Source: Anaerolineae bacterium (GTDB lineage Bacteria; Chloroflexota; Anaerolineae; B4-G1; SLSP01). From it: a stretch of 8,347 bases of DNA. A program made the position numbers and the translations under genes. The stretch lies in contig JAFGNI010000758.1 of assembly GCA_016927095.1 (NCBI GenBank), positions 1-8,347 of the forward strand. The letters are read 5' to 3'. The stretch's first letter is position 1. Each line of letters opens with the position of its first letter. Below, piece by piece: positions 1 to 6,963 of this stretch. The notes under the pieces were generated by a model. The model ran no database searches. It had not been told where the DNA came from and saw only the letters and a list, made by a program, of their open reading frames with translations.

Positions 1-2150
1 GACGCCGGTGGTGTCACCAGGTCTGTCCAGTTGAGCGCCTCGCTACCGGACAGGATCCATAGGTCCAGGGGGAAGGGCCGGCAATGCGGCCCGTTGAAGG
101 TGAGGACGTTGCCGCGCACCTCGGTCTCCGCACTGACCCGATCCTGATAGATCCGGTAGGTACCGGTGCCGCCTGTGACCGTGATGGCGACGGTCCCCCG
201 CCAAAGGCCCTGAGCAGGGAAGAGCTCCCACGACAGGAGCGCAGGCGAGGCCACAGCCAGGGGCATGGGCGTCGGTTCCTCGATGACGATTTCCTCGGTA
301 GGCACAAGGTCGGGCGCGTCGATGTCCTCCACGATGATCTCAAAGTCGACGAGCCCGCTCTCGCCCCTGCCCAAGGGCTCATCGCCGACGCGCAGCTCCC
401 ACGCGACCTCGTAGGTACCCAGCTCCTCAGGCGCCGTCATCGGGATCACGAACTGCACCGGCTCGCCCGGAGGCAGGGCCGTCGCGGGGAAGCTGGTGGG
501 CCCGGAGAGCGGCGTGGTCGCGACCAAGTCGAAGGTTGTCGTCGCGGGCCAGGCGCACGAGCCGCTGTTGCGCAGGCTCACATAGGCGATGAGCGACGCG
601 CCTGGGGCGGTGGTGGCGCCGGGTTTGATCTGGACGCCGTCGACGCGCACGCGCTGCGTACAGGCGGCGGGCGTCGCCACCGCCGGCGGCGCGGCAGCCG
701 GTTCCGGGGTTGCCGTGGGTTGTGGCGATGGGGTCGGCATCTCGGTGGCCCCGGCCTCTGTTGCCGGGGGCGGTGTGGTCGTTGGCGGCTCAGGCGCAGC
801 AACCGTGGCCTGGGGTGCGGCGACCGAGCTGGCCCGCAGCAGGTTTCGAATCATGGGCGGCACGTCCCCTTGGACGCCGTACCAAAGCCCCCCACCCACG
901 GCGAGCATGACAACCAACAGGAACGCAGCCCGAGCGACCGCGCGCGCAAACCCCCAGCGACGCCGGCGTCCCGGGCCTTCGGGCGCGCGCGCGGCTTCAG
1001 GCAAGGGCGTGGTCGACGGTGAACCGGCGAGCCCCTGCACGGGACTGTCAATCAGGTCATCTGCGACACGGTCTGCTACGAAGGCTGCCCCTTCGTCTGC
1101 AAGGGCCCCCTCGTCTGCGAGGGCCCCCTCGTCTGCGAGGGCCCCCTCGTCTGCGAGGGCACCCCCTTCGTCTGCGAGGGCCCCCTCGTCTGCGAGGGCC
1201 TCTTCTATGGATTCAAGACGCCGCTCGAAGACCTGGCCGGCCTCGGCGGCGATCTTCTCGGTGGCGACGGGCGGTGCACTCGGGATCAGGCTGCACACCT
1301 TGTCCGACTCGACGGCCTGAAGGTGCGCCTGGCGCAGCGCCCGGGCCATGGCCCCGGCGGTCGCGTAACGGTCTTCGGGCGCCTTCTCCAGCCCGCGCAT
1401 GATCACCGCTTCCAGCTCTGAAGGCAGGGACGGGATGTAAGCCGAGGGACGCAGCGGGGCCTTGTTGATATGCTGCATCACCATGCCCATCGGCGTCTCT
1501 GCGGTGAAGGGCAGCGCCCCCGTGGCAGCCTGGTAGAGGACGACACTGAGGGAATAGATGTCGGATGCCGCGGTCCCGGCCTTGCCGAGACCGATCTCGG
1601 GCGCCATATAGGCCGGTGTGCCCACCATCGCGCCGCTGGCGGTGAGGCCCGAGAGGGTGAGCATCTTGGCGATGCCGAAGTCGGTGAGGACGGGCTGCTG
1701 CGCGTCGACGAACATAATGTTCGCCGGCTTGATATCGCGGTGGACCATGCTCCGCAGGTGGGCGTAGTCGAGGGCGTCGGCGATGGCCGCACCTATGCGC
1801 GCCGTCTCCGCCGGTGAGCAGTATCCATCCTCCAGCAGATCCTTGAGCGTCGGCCCGTCGATATACTCCATGACCATGTAGTAGACGGCCAGCTCCTCGT
1901 TGTAGTCGAAGTCATAGACCTGGACGATGTTGGGGTGGCGCATGGTGGCAACGATGCGGGCCTCGCGCTGGAACCGCACGACGAAACCCTCTTCGTCGGC
2001 AAGAAAGGGGTGGAGCACCTTGATGGCCACCATGCGGTCCAGTTGGGATTGCTGGCCCTTGTAGACCTCGGACATGCCGCCGTGGCCAATGTGCTCGAGC
2101 ACCTCGTACTTGCCGAGGGTCTTGCCGATCAGATACTGGATGCTGCTCAC
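1..2150 (-). CDS. Membrane Ser/Thr protein kinase (PknB-type) with NBR1-like outer domain, C-terminus off the window
   Basis: The minus-strand frame from GTG at 2150 stays open for 716 codons to the left edge, so the C-terminus is missing. The kinase domain (about residues 12-275) is intact: glycine loop [10 protein letters not shown] at 21-30, Lys44 in VAIK, Glu63, HRDIKPAN at 137-144 with catalytic Asp139, DFG at 157-159, APE at 183-185. An acidic ADEG repeat follows (about 318-355), then a basic RRRR stretch, one membrane helix (about 408-426) and a Pro/Thr/Ala linker. An Ig-like domain from about 497 has the N-x-G-x-C-x-W pattern (Asn528, Cys532, Trp534) of the NBR1 FW family. More beta-rich sequence follows to the edge. 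The topology is a cytosolic kinase with an outer sensor or binding domain; PASTA repeats are absent in the visible part. The start is set by AAGGA five bases upstream and by the near-N-terminal KYEVLEHIG typical of these kinases. Substrate and ligand are unknown. Confidence 0.95.
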   Translation of the reverse strand, partial: MSSIQYLIGKTLGKYEVLEHIGHGGMSEVYKGQQSQLDRMVAIKVLHPFLADEEGFVVRFQREARIVATMRHPNIVQVYDFDYNEELAVYYMVMEYIDGPTLKDLLEDGYCSPAETARIGAAIADALDYAHLRSMVHRDIKPANIMFVDAQQPVLTDFGIAKMLTLSGLTASGAMVGTPAYMAPEIGLGKAGTAASDIYSLSVVLYQAATGALPFTAETPMGMVMQHINKAPLRPSAYIPSLPSELEAVIMRGLEKAPEDRYATAGAMARALRQAHLQAVESDKVCSLIPSAPPVATEKIAAEAGQVFERRLESIEEALADEGALADEGGALADEGALADEGALADEGALADEGAAFVADRVADDLIDSPVQGLAGSPSTTPLPEAARAPEGPGRRRRWGFARAVARAAFLLVVMLAVGGGLWYGVQGDVPPMIRNLLRASSVAAPQATVAAPEPPTTTPPPATEAGATEMPTPSPQPTATPEPAAAPPAVATPAACTQRVRVDGVQIKPGATTAPGASLIAYVSLRNSGSCAWPATTTFDLVATTPLSGPTSFPATALPPGEPVQFVIPMTAPEELGTYEVAWELRVGDEPLGRGESGLVDFEIIVEDIDAPDLVPTEEIVIEEPTPMPLAVASPALLSWELFPAQGLWRGTVAITVTGGTGTYRIYQDRVSAETEVRGNVLTFNGPHCRPFPLDLWILSGSEALNWTDLVTPPA
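1088..1198 (-). repeat. 18-bp in-frame tandem repeat (ALADEG, six copies) in the kinase gene
   Basis: The core tcgtctgc (plus strand) recurs at 1093, 1111, 1129, 1147, 1168 and 1186. Spacings are 18, 18, 18, 21 and 18 bp, so one unit carries an extra codon. On the coding strand each unit reads Ala-Leu-Ala-Asp-Glu-Gly, with one extra Gly in the longer unit. It lies in the cytosolic segment between the kinase domain and the membrane helix. The middle units are almost identical in DNA, suggesting recent expansion by slippage. Because units are multiples of three, copy-number change would keep the frame. Confidence 0.93.
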
Positions 2151-2155
2151 AGGTG

Positions 2156-2160
2156 TCCTT
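2156..2160 (-). promoter_or_regulatory. Ribosome binding site of the kinase gene (fixes the GTG start)
   Basis: On the minus strand AAGGA sits five bases before the GTG at 2150-2148. It supports GTG over the later in-frame ATG codons, which lie inside the kinase fold (for example the Met of HGGMSEV). Confidence 0.75.
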
Positions 2161-2225
2161 GCTGGAACGTCGAGGTGTCGCGCTGTCGGGACGACCGCCA
2201 TACAGACCGTTGCATCATTAAGGCC

Positions 2226-2253
2226 ATTATACCTTCTAGCATTGCCGCAACAA
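2226..2253 (-). promoter_or_regulatory. Probable sigma-70-type promoter for the kinase gene
   Basis: The minus strand has TTGTTG (2253-2248), a 16-base spacer, then a perfect TATAAT (2231-2226). Transcription would start near 2219 and give a leader of about 70 bases before the GTG at 2150. The -35 matches the consensus at only three of six positions; the -10 is perfect. Confidence 0.6.
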
Positions 2254-2266
2254 GCCTCAAGCCATC

Positions 2267-2275
2267 TGGTATAAT
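2267..2275 (+). promoter_or_regulatory. Probable extended -10 promoter for the ABC-F operon
   Basis: The plus strand reads TGG followed by a perfect TATAAT (2270-2275), which fits an extended -10 (TGN-TATAAT). The hexamer 17 bases upstream (GCAACA, 2247-2252) is a weak -35, which the extended -10 could offset. The expected start of transcription (about 2281-2283) is only a few bases before the ATG at 2285, so the mRNA would be nearly leaderless. Confidence 0.6.
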
Positions 2276-2284
2276 GCGGGCACT

Positions 2285-4192
2285 ATGGCTCTACTGGTCG
2301 TATCGCATTTGGCGAAGTACTTCGGCGCTGACGACATCTTCACCGATCTCTCCCTGGAACTCCACGAGGGCGAGCGTGTGGCGCTCGTCGGCGTCAATGG
2401 CTGCGGCAAGAGCACGCTGTTGGATATCATCGCCGGCGAGCTGGAGGTCGATGGGGGGAACGTCGCCTGGTCCCGCGACACCCGCTGGGGCTATCTCCCC
2501 CAGCAGCCGGATTTCGAGGGCGCCGGCACGCTCTGGGAGGCGATGGAGGCTGTCTTTGCGGAGCTGCAAGCGCGGCAGGAGCGACTGCGCCACCTGGAAT
2601 CCCAGATGGCTGCGCCGGATGAAGACGAACGGGCCCAGGCGATTGAGCGCTACGGGCGCGAGCTGGAGGCTTTTGAGCGCGCCGGTGGCTTTACCTACGA
2701 GGCACGCATCGGCCAGGTGTTGGGCGGCCTGGGCTTCGATGAGGATGAGTTCCACCAGCCCGTCACCCACCTGAGCGGCGGCGAGAAGACGCGGGCCCGG
2801 TTGGCGCGGCTCCTGTTGGAGGAGCCCGAGGTGCTGCTGCTGGATGAGCCGACCAACCATCTGGATCTCGAGGGGATTGAGTGGTTGGAGGACCAGCTCA
2901 AGGTCTGGAAGGGCGGCATGATCGTGGTCGCTCACGACCGGGCTTTCTTGGATACGATCTCAAGCCGGGTGCTGGAGATGTCGCACGGCACGCTGGAGAG
3001 CTACACCGGCAACTACAGCGCCTACACGATGCAGCGGGAGCAGCGGCGCTCCTACCAGCAGGCCGAGTACGAAGCCCAGCAGCGCCATATTGCGGAGACG
3101 GAGTCCTACATCAAGCGCTACATGGCCGGGCAGCGCTCGGCGCAGGCAAAGGGACGCCTCAAGCGCCTGGAGCGTCTCGAGCGCGTCGACCGGCCCGTTG
3201 AGGACCACCAGATCAGCGTCAATCTCCAGACGACGTTGCGAAGCGGTGACCTGGTCCTGGGTCTCTACGATCTAGCCGTGGGCTATGAGCCCAGCCGGCC
3301 CCTGGTCACCGTCGACGAAGCGGAGGTGCGGCGGGGCCAACGGGTCGCGCTGGTGGGGCCGAACGGGTCCGGCAAGACGACACTGCTCCGCACCGTGCTC
3401 CGCCGGCTGCGGCCCCTGGAGGGCCGCGTGCGCATCGGCTCGGCGGTGCGCATGGGCTACTTCGCGCAGGTGCAGGACCAGCTGGTCCCCGGTCGCTCGG
3501 TGCTGGAGACCCTGCTGGACGCAGGGATGGGCTCGGTAGCCGAGACCCGCAATTTCCTGGCCCGCTATGGCTTCCGCGGCGACGACGTCTTCAAGGATGT
3601 GGGCGTGCTCTCCGGCGGGGAGCAAGCGCGGGTCTCCATCGCCATCCTCTCGCTCTCCAAAGCCAATTTCCTGCTTCTGGATGAGCCGACCAACCATCTG
3701 GACATCCGCTCTCAAGAGGTGCTCCAGGGGGTTCTGCAGAGCTTTGCCGGGACGATCCTGATGGTCAGCCACGACCGTTACCTGATCCGGGAGGTCGCTA
3801 CCAAGGTCTGGGCCATCGCCGAAGGCCGCCTCAACGTCTTTAACGAGGGCTATGAGGCCTATCAGGCCTGGCACACGATGTGGCGCGAGGCGCCCCGCAA
3901 GGCCCAGCAGGAGGAGAACGAGGCCCGCTTGCGCCGCGAGGCCGAACGGCGGGCGCAGCGGGAGCGCGAGCGGGCGTTGGCCCGCCAAGAGGCGCGCATC
4001 TCCGAGCTCGAGGCCCAGATCCACCAATTCGAGATCCGGATGACGGAGTTGGCCGGCGCGCTGGATGCCGCCGGGCGCCAGCAGGACGTCTCCCGCGTCT
4101 CCAAACTGGGTGCGGAGTATCGCCAGATCGAGAAGAAGCTCGATCAACTCCTGGAGGAGTGGGCCGCCGTCGCCGACAGGCGCGTCGCCTAG
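2285..4192 (+). CDS. ABC-F family ATPase (ribosome-associated translation factor type)
   Basis: This 635-residue protein has two ABC ATPase domains and no membrane segment, the hallmark of ABC-F proteins, which act on the ribosome rather than in transport. Domain 1 has Walker [10 protein letters not shown] at 36-44, signature LSGGE at 163-167, Walker B LLLDEP at 184-189 and switch His217. An Arg/Lys/Gln-rich helical linker (about 240-310) corresponds to the segment that contacts tRNA and rRNA in this family. Domain 2 has Walker [10 protein letters not shown] near 358, LSGGE near 442, LLLDEP near 463 and a switch His near 496. A charged C-terminal coiled coil (about 535-630) resembles that of the Uup/YdiF-like subgroup. 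Both catalytic glutamates are present. The start fits because the fold begins within a few residues. There is no Shine-Dalgarno sequence, consistent with the promoter placed almost on the ATG. It probably heads an operon with coaE. An antibiotic-protection role is possible, but nothing here favours it over a housekeeping one. Confidence 0.95.
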   Translation: MALLVVSHLAKYFGADDIFTDLSLELHEGERVALVGVNGCGKSTLLDIIAGELEVDGGNVAWSRDTRWGYLPQQPDFEGAGTLWEAMEAVFAELQARQERLRHLESQMAAPDEDERAQAIERYGRELEAFERAGGFTYEARIGQVLGGLGFDEDEFHQPVTHLSGGEKTRARLARLLLEEPEVLLLDEPTNHLDLEGIEWLEDQLKVWKGGMIVVAHDRAFLDTISSRVLEMSHGTLESYTGNYSAYTMQREQRRSYQQAEYEAQQRHIAETESYIKRYMAGQRSAQAKGRLKRLERLERVDRPVEDHQISVNLQTTLRSGDLVLGLYDLAVGYEPSRPLVTVDEAEVRRGQRVALVGPNGSGKTTLLRTVLRRLRPLEGRVRIGSAVRMGYFAQVQDQLVPGRSVLETLLDAGMGSVAETRNFLARYGFRGDDVFKDVGVLSGGEQARVSIAILSLSKANFLLLDEPTNHLDIRSQEVLQGVLQSFAGTILMVSHDRYLIREVATKVWAIAEGRLNVFNEGYEAYQAWHTMWREAPRKAQQEENEARLRREAERRAQRERERALARQEARISELEAQIHQFEIRMTELAGALDAAGRQQDVSRVSKLGAEYRQIEKKLDQLLEEWAAVADRRVA

Positions 4193-4224
4193 CCCGTGCG
4201 CAGCCCCGCGCGAGAACCGGAACC

Positions 4225-4854
4225 GTGACGGAACCCTCCGGCGCAGCAGCCCCCTACAAGATCGGCCTCACCGGGAACATCGCGACCGGCAAGTCCACCG
4301 TGGGCAAGATGTTGCGGGCCCTTGGTGCGGCGGTGATCGACGCGGACAAGGTGGCCCACCGGGTGATGGCGCCGGGCGGGCGCGCCTATGCCGCGGTGGT
4401 CGATGCATTCGGCCCCGAGATCGTCGCCGGTGGGGGGGAGATTGATCGCCAGGCGCTGGGCCAGATCGTCTTCTCCGATCCCGACGCGCTGCGACAACTG
4501 GAGTCGCTGGTCCACCCGGCGGTCATCGCCGAAGTCGACCAGTGGATGGCTTCCAGCGAAGCCCCGGTCGTGGTTGTCGAGGCGATCAAGTTGCTGGAGA
4601 GCGGGATGGCTGAAACCTACGGCGCGATCTGGGTGACAACCTGTTCGGAGACGACGCAGCTCGAGCGTCTGATGGCCTCGCGGGGCATGAGCCGGGATGA
4701 GGCGCTGGTGCGCATCCACGCGCAGCCGCCCCAGGCCGAGAAGCTCGCGCATGCTGACGTTGTGATTGATACAGAAGGGACCTTCGCGGCGACGCGTCGC
4801 CAGGTTGCCGGAGCCTGGCGCCGGATCGACCCGGGCCCGGCTGCCTCGCGCTAA
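4225..4854 (+). CDS. coaE: Dephospho-CoA kinase
   Basis: CoaE phosphorylates the ribose 3'-hydroxyl of dephospho-CoA with ATP, the last step of coenzyme A synthesis, in the cytosol. From GTG at 4225 the protein is 209 residues, normal for the family. Visible motifs: P-loop TGNIATGKS (17-24 plus the preceding Thr), the DAD motif at 39-41 after the second strand, a VHPAV segment near 96 matching the usual LHPxV, and near the C-terminus the ADVVID strand. The usual second glycine of the GLTGGIGSGKS loop is Asn18 here, while the Walker A pattern GxxxxGKS still holds. The frame is open much further upstream (to 3880), but that part overlaps the ABC-F gene and shows no CoaE homology. GTG 4225 is the start nearest the conserved fold, with only a weak CCGGAA before it. 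The gap to the ABC-F stop is 32 bases, so co-transcription is likely. Confidence 0.93.
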   Translation: MTEPSGAAAPYKIGLTGNIATGKSTVGKMLRALGAAVIDADKVAHRVMAPGGRAYAAVVDAFGPEIVAGGGEIDRQALGQIVFSDPDALRQLESLVHPAVIAEVDQWMASSEAPVVVVEAIKLLESGMAETYGAIWVTTCSETTQLERLMASRGMSRDEALVRIHAQPPQAEKLAHADVVIDTEGTFAATRRQVAGAWRRIDPGPAASR

Positions 4855-5609
4855 TGGGACGCACGTACCTTCGAACCGCTGAAGTCGCCAAAGCGGTGGG
4901 CGTCCACCCCAACACGGTGCGGATGTACGAGGCGTGGGGTCTGCTGCCGCCGGTTCCCCGCACACCGAGCGGCTATCGCAAGTTTACCCCGGCGCACGTG
5001 GAGCAGATGCGCCTGGCGCGCTTGGTTTTCCAGGGGCCTTGGCCGGGGAGAGCCATCCGGCAGTCGGCGGTGGCCCTGGTCAAGCAGGCTGCGTCGGGCG
5101 ATCTAGGCGGCGCCCTGGAGAGCGCCTATCGCCACCAGGCCATCGTGCAGGCTGAACGCGCGCGGGCCGAAGTCGCCGTCCAGTTGCTCCAGCGCTGGGC
5201 GCAGGGCACGGCTGCCGATGCGACGCGTAGCCCGCTCCATATCGGGGCGGTGGCAGCGCTGCTTGGCGTTTCCCGGGACATGCTGCGGGGTTGGGAGCGC
5301 GACCACTTGATTCGGGTGCCTCGCGACCCACACAACGGCTATCGTCTCTATAGCGCTAGGGAGATCGGCCGCCTGCGCGTCATCCGGATGCTGCGCCAGG
5401 CCGGCTACAGCACGATGGCCATTCTGCGGATGCTGCTCCAGCTGGATGAGGGTGCTGCGCCGGAGGCGTTGCGCGGGGTCCTCGATACGCCGCGCCCCGA
5501 TGAGGATGTCTACCAGGCGGCAGACCAGTGGCTGACCACGCTGATGGATTGGGAGAGCCGGTCGGTGGCGCTTGTGACGCTCCTGGAGAGGATGATTGGG
5601 ATGACATGA
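4854..5609 (+). CDS. Tandem MerR-domain transcriptional regulator
   Basis: This 251-residue protein contains two MerR-type winged-helix DNA-binding domains. The first (about residues 4-60) has RTAEVAKAVGVHPNTVRMYE, then a GYRKFT wing. The second (about 127-190) has HIGAVAALLGVSRDMLRGWE, then a GYRLYS wing. Between them lies an alanine-rich helical stretch (about 70-115) resembling the dimerisation helix of MerR proteins. The short C-terminal tail has no metal-binding cysteines and no recognisable ligand domain, so the inducer is unknown. Its ATG shares one base with the coaE stop (TAATG), which implies translational coupling and co-transcription with ABC-F and coaE. Ordinary MerR proteins carry one such domain and act as homodimers at a long promoter spacer. 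Two in one chain could bind as a built-in pseudo-dimer. The target is unknown; palindromes just downstream are candidates only. Confidence 0.9.
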   Translation: MGRTYLRTAEVAKAVGVHPNTVRMYEAWGLLPPVPRTPSGYRKFTPAHVEQMRLARLVFQGPWPGRAIRQSAVALVKQAASGDLGGALESAYRHQAIVQAERARAEVAVQLLQRWAQGTAADATRSPLHIGAVAALLGVSRDMLRGWERDHLIRVPRDPHNGYRLYSAREIGRLRVIRMLRQAGYSTMAILRMLLQLDEGAAPEALRGVLDTPRPDEDVYQAADQWLTTLMDWESRSVALVTLLERMIGMT

Positions 5610-5642
5610 GGGACATTTAGGCGCGCTGACACGGCTTTCCAG

Positions 5643-5669
5643 TTGAGTTGTAACCGAGATCGGTATATG
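5643..5669 (+). promoter_or_regulatory. Weak candidate promoter in the leader of the first oxidoreductase
   Basis: TTGAGT (5643-5648) and TATATG (5664-5669) are 15 bases apart, shorter than the 16-18 usual for sigma-70 promoters. It is one of two possible promoters in the 5610-5817 gap; both are weak matches. Confidence 0.25.
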
Positions 5670-5693
5670 CTGGATCATGCACCTCTTGGGAGG

Positions 5694-5720
5694 ACCGTGG
5701 TCTTGCCAGAAGACCATGGT
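5694..5720. promoter_or_regulatory. Strong inverted repeat, candidate operator
   Basis: Left arm ACCGTGGTCTT (5694-5704) and right arm AAGACCATGGT (5710-5720) pair at 10 of 11 positions as DNA, with the remaining position a possible G-U pair in RNA. The centre is five bases. No U-run follows, so it does not look like an intrinsic terminator. A TTGCCA (5703-5708) sits in its centre. The position between the MerR-like gene and the first oxidoreductase suits a regulator-binding site, but which protein binds is not shown by the sequence. Confidence 0.5.
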
Positions 5721-5738
5721 AACGCACCAAGATCCGAA

Positions 5739-5744
5739 TATAGT
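5739..5744 (+). promoter_or_regulatory. Candidate -10 box for the first oxidoreductase
   Basis: TATAGT matches the -10 consensus at five of six positions. No good -35 lies at 16-18 bases upstream; that position is covered by the right arm of the inverted repeat ending at 5720. If used, transcription would begin close to 5751, the base of the next hairpin. Confidence 0.3.
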
Positions 5745-5750
5745 AGTAGG

Positions 5751-5780
5751 CGAGCCCACAAGAAGCGTGTTGTGGGCTTG
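5751..5780 (+). terminator. Hairpin in the leader: intrinsic terminator, attenuator or mRNA-stabilising stem
   Basis: Arms AGCCCACAA (5753-5761) and TTGTGGGCT (5770-5778) are perfectly complementary around an eight-base loop, and the stem extends by a G-U and a C-G pair to 5751/5780. The 3' side runs into TTGCTTTC, a broken and weak U-tract. It may end read-through from the upstream operon, or act within the leader of the next gene. It lies about 140 bases after the regulator's stop and 37 bases before the oxidoreductase ATG, a position that also fits attenuation or 5' end protection. Confidence 0.45.
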
Positions 5781-5803
5781 CTTTCAGGATTGGCGATTCA
5801 CTC

Positions 5804-5809
5804 AAGGAG
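5804..5809 (+). promoter_or_regulatory. Ribosome binding site of the first oxidoreductase (decides the start)
   Basis: AAGGAG lies eight bases before the ATG at 5818. It selects that ATG over an in-frame ATG at 5677, which has no such signal and would translate through both inverted repeats. Confidence 0.85.
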
Positions 5810-5817
5810 ACATCACT

Positions 5818-6885
5818 ATGGCAGCAGACAAAACAGCAGGAAAACCACTGAAGTTGGGGCTGATTGGGACGGGTGGCATCGCGCAAGTGCACATGCGCGC
5901 GCTCGCCAAGACGGACGATATCGAGGTCGTCGCCGTCTGCGACATCGTTGAGGAGAAGGCGCAACGGACAGCGGACACCTTCGGCGTGCCCAACGTCTTT
6001 GTGGACTACCATGATCTCCTCGAGATGGACGAGATCGAGGCCGTCAACATCTGCACTTGGAACCAGGCGCACCGTGCCCCCGCGGTCGACGCACTCCACG
6101 CCGGAAAGCACGTCATCTGCGAGAAGCCGATGGCTGCCACCCTCAAGGACGCCACGGCGATGACCAAGGCCGTGCACGAGACGGGGCTGGTTTTCATGGT
6201 GGGCGTCCAGCCGCGCTTCGGGTTCCGGCGGCAGACGGCCAAAGCCATCGTCGACTCCGGCGCCCTGGGCGACATCTACTATGCTGAGGCCGTCGCATGC
6301 CGGCGGGCCGGCATCCCCGGCGGCAGCTTCGTCAAGGCGGACAAGGGCGGCATCGGCACCATCGCCGACATCGGCGTCTACGCCCTGGATGAAGTCCTGC
6401 ACCTGATGGGACACCCCAAGCCGGTCGCCGTCTCGGGTATCGCCAACAATCTGCTGGGCCGGACGCACAAACCGCCCCACGGGTTCTGGAACTGGAATCC
6501 CGACGAACTGGAGGTCGAGGACTTTGCCGTGGGCTCGGTGCGCTTCGAGAACGGCGCGCTGATGACCTTCAAGACCTCTTGGATTATGCACATGGACTCG
6601 CTAGGTTCCAATCTCGTGCTGGGTACGAAGGCCGGTTTGAAGATGGACCCGCTCACGATCTTCACGCAGGAATACGACCGGCTGATCGATATGACGCCTA
6701 AGCCGGGCAAGGAAGACGGCGATCTCTTCCTGGCGAAAAACATGGCCTTCGCGGAAGCGATCTGGAACGGCACGCCCTCTCCGGTGCCGGCGGATGAGAT
6801 GTTGATCACCAACGTCATCATCCAGGGCCTGATCGATTCAGCCGCGGCGGGCCGCGAGGTCGAGGTGTCCGTTCCCGAGGTATGA
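5818..6885 (+). CDS. Gfo/Idh/MocA-family oxidoreductase, probably NAD-dependent
   Basis: The protein has 355 residues, normal for the family. These enzymes oxidise or reduce a hydroxyl or keto group on sugars, sugar acids, inositols or related compounds using NAD(P). The N-terminal Rossmann fold shows GLIGTGGIA (14-22). The second strand ends in Asp42 (VVAVCD), the residue type that binds the adenosine ribose of NAD and disfavours NADP. The cofactor and active-site lysine motif is EKP at 102-104. The usual CTPN segment reads CTWN (79-82). In the C-terminal domain the common D-x-G-x-H-x-x-D motif reads DIGVYALD (184-191), with Tyr188 in place of His. There is no signal peptide, so it is cytosolic. 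It lies upstream of two further family members in the same direction, which suggests a carbohydrate-type catabolic locus. The substrate cannot be read from the sequence. Confidence 0.93.
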   Translation: MAADKTAGKPLKLGLIGTGGIAQVHMRALAKTDDIEVVAVCDIVEEKAQRTADTFGVPNVFVDYHDLLEMDEIEAVNICTWNQAHRAPAVDALHAGKHVICEKPMAATLKDATAMTKAVHETGLVFMVGVQPRFGFRRQTAKAIVDSGALGDIYYAEAVACRRAGIPGGSFVKADKGGIGTIADIGVYALDEVLHLMGHPKPVAVSGIANNLLGRTHKPPHGFWNWNPDELEVEDFAVGSVRFENGALMTFKTSWIMHMDSLGSNLVLGTKAGLKMDPLTIFTQEYDRLIDMTPKPGKEDGDLFLAKNMAFAEAIWNGTPSPVPADEMLITNVIIQGLIDSAAAGREVEVSVPEV

Positions 6886-6935
6886 CGCGATTTATCGCGA
6901 GGGAAGCCGACTTACATCACCGATACGCCTGTATC
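6886..6935. promoter_or_regulatory. Short inverted repeats between the first two oxidoreductase genes
   Basis: Directly after the stop, CGCGATTTATCGCG (6886-6899) has two complementary 6-base arms around TT. Further on, GATAC (6922-6926) and GTATC (6931-6935) flank a 4-base centre. Neither is followed by a U-run, so neither resembles a strong intrinsic terminator. Either could be an operator; support is limited to symmetry. Confidence 0.3.
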
Positions 6936-6963
6936 TCGGGGAAAACCATTCGTAGTCTTTCGC

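Noticed and set aside
84..1022. Long plus-strand open frame of 312 codons, and another at 589-1320
   Set aside because: Both lie antisense to the kinase, are Arg/Gly/Ala-rich in the way of high-GC shadow frames, and match no family; the minus-strand frame encodes clear kinase, membrane and Ig-like features.
1088..1198. Possible CRISPR-like array
   Set aside because: The units abut with no unique spacers, are in frame with the kinase, and encode a regular peptide repeat.
3272..4147. Minus-strand open frame of 291 codons
   Set aside because: It is antisense to the second ABC domain and coiled coil of the ABC-F gene and shows no motif of its own.
2285..4192. ABC-F gene as a transporter ATPase or a defined antibiotic-resistance factor
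   Set aside because: There are two fused ATPase domains with no membrane partner nearby, so not a transporter; nothing in sequence or context points to a given antibiotic.
3880..4224. Upstream extension of the coaE frame
   Set aside because: It overlaps the ABC-F coiled-coil coding region and is not CoaE-like; CoaE homology begins about ten residues after GTG 4225.
5677..5817. Upstream ATG giving the first oxidoreductase 47 additional residues
   Set aside because: It has no ribosome binding site, the extension has no family similarity, and it would code through both inverted repeats; ATG 5818 has an ideal AAGGAG.
5610..5817. Riboswitch or T-box in the oxidoreductase leader
   Set aside because: I see two simple hairpins but none of the conserved cores of known riboswitches or a T-box sequence; only operator and hairpin calls are supported.
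5617..6591. Minus-strand open frame of 324 codons
   Set aside because: It is the shadow of the first oxidoreductase, with low-complexity His/Val/Asp composition and no recognisable fold.
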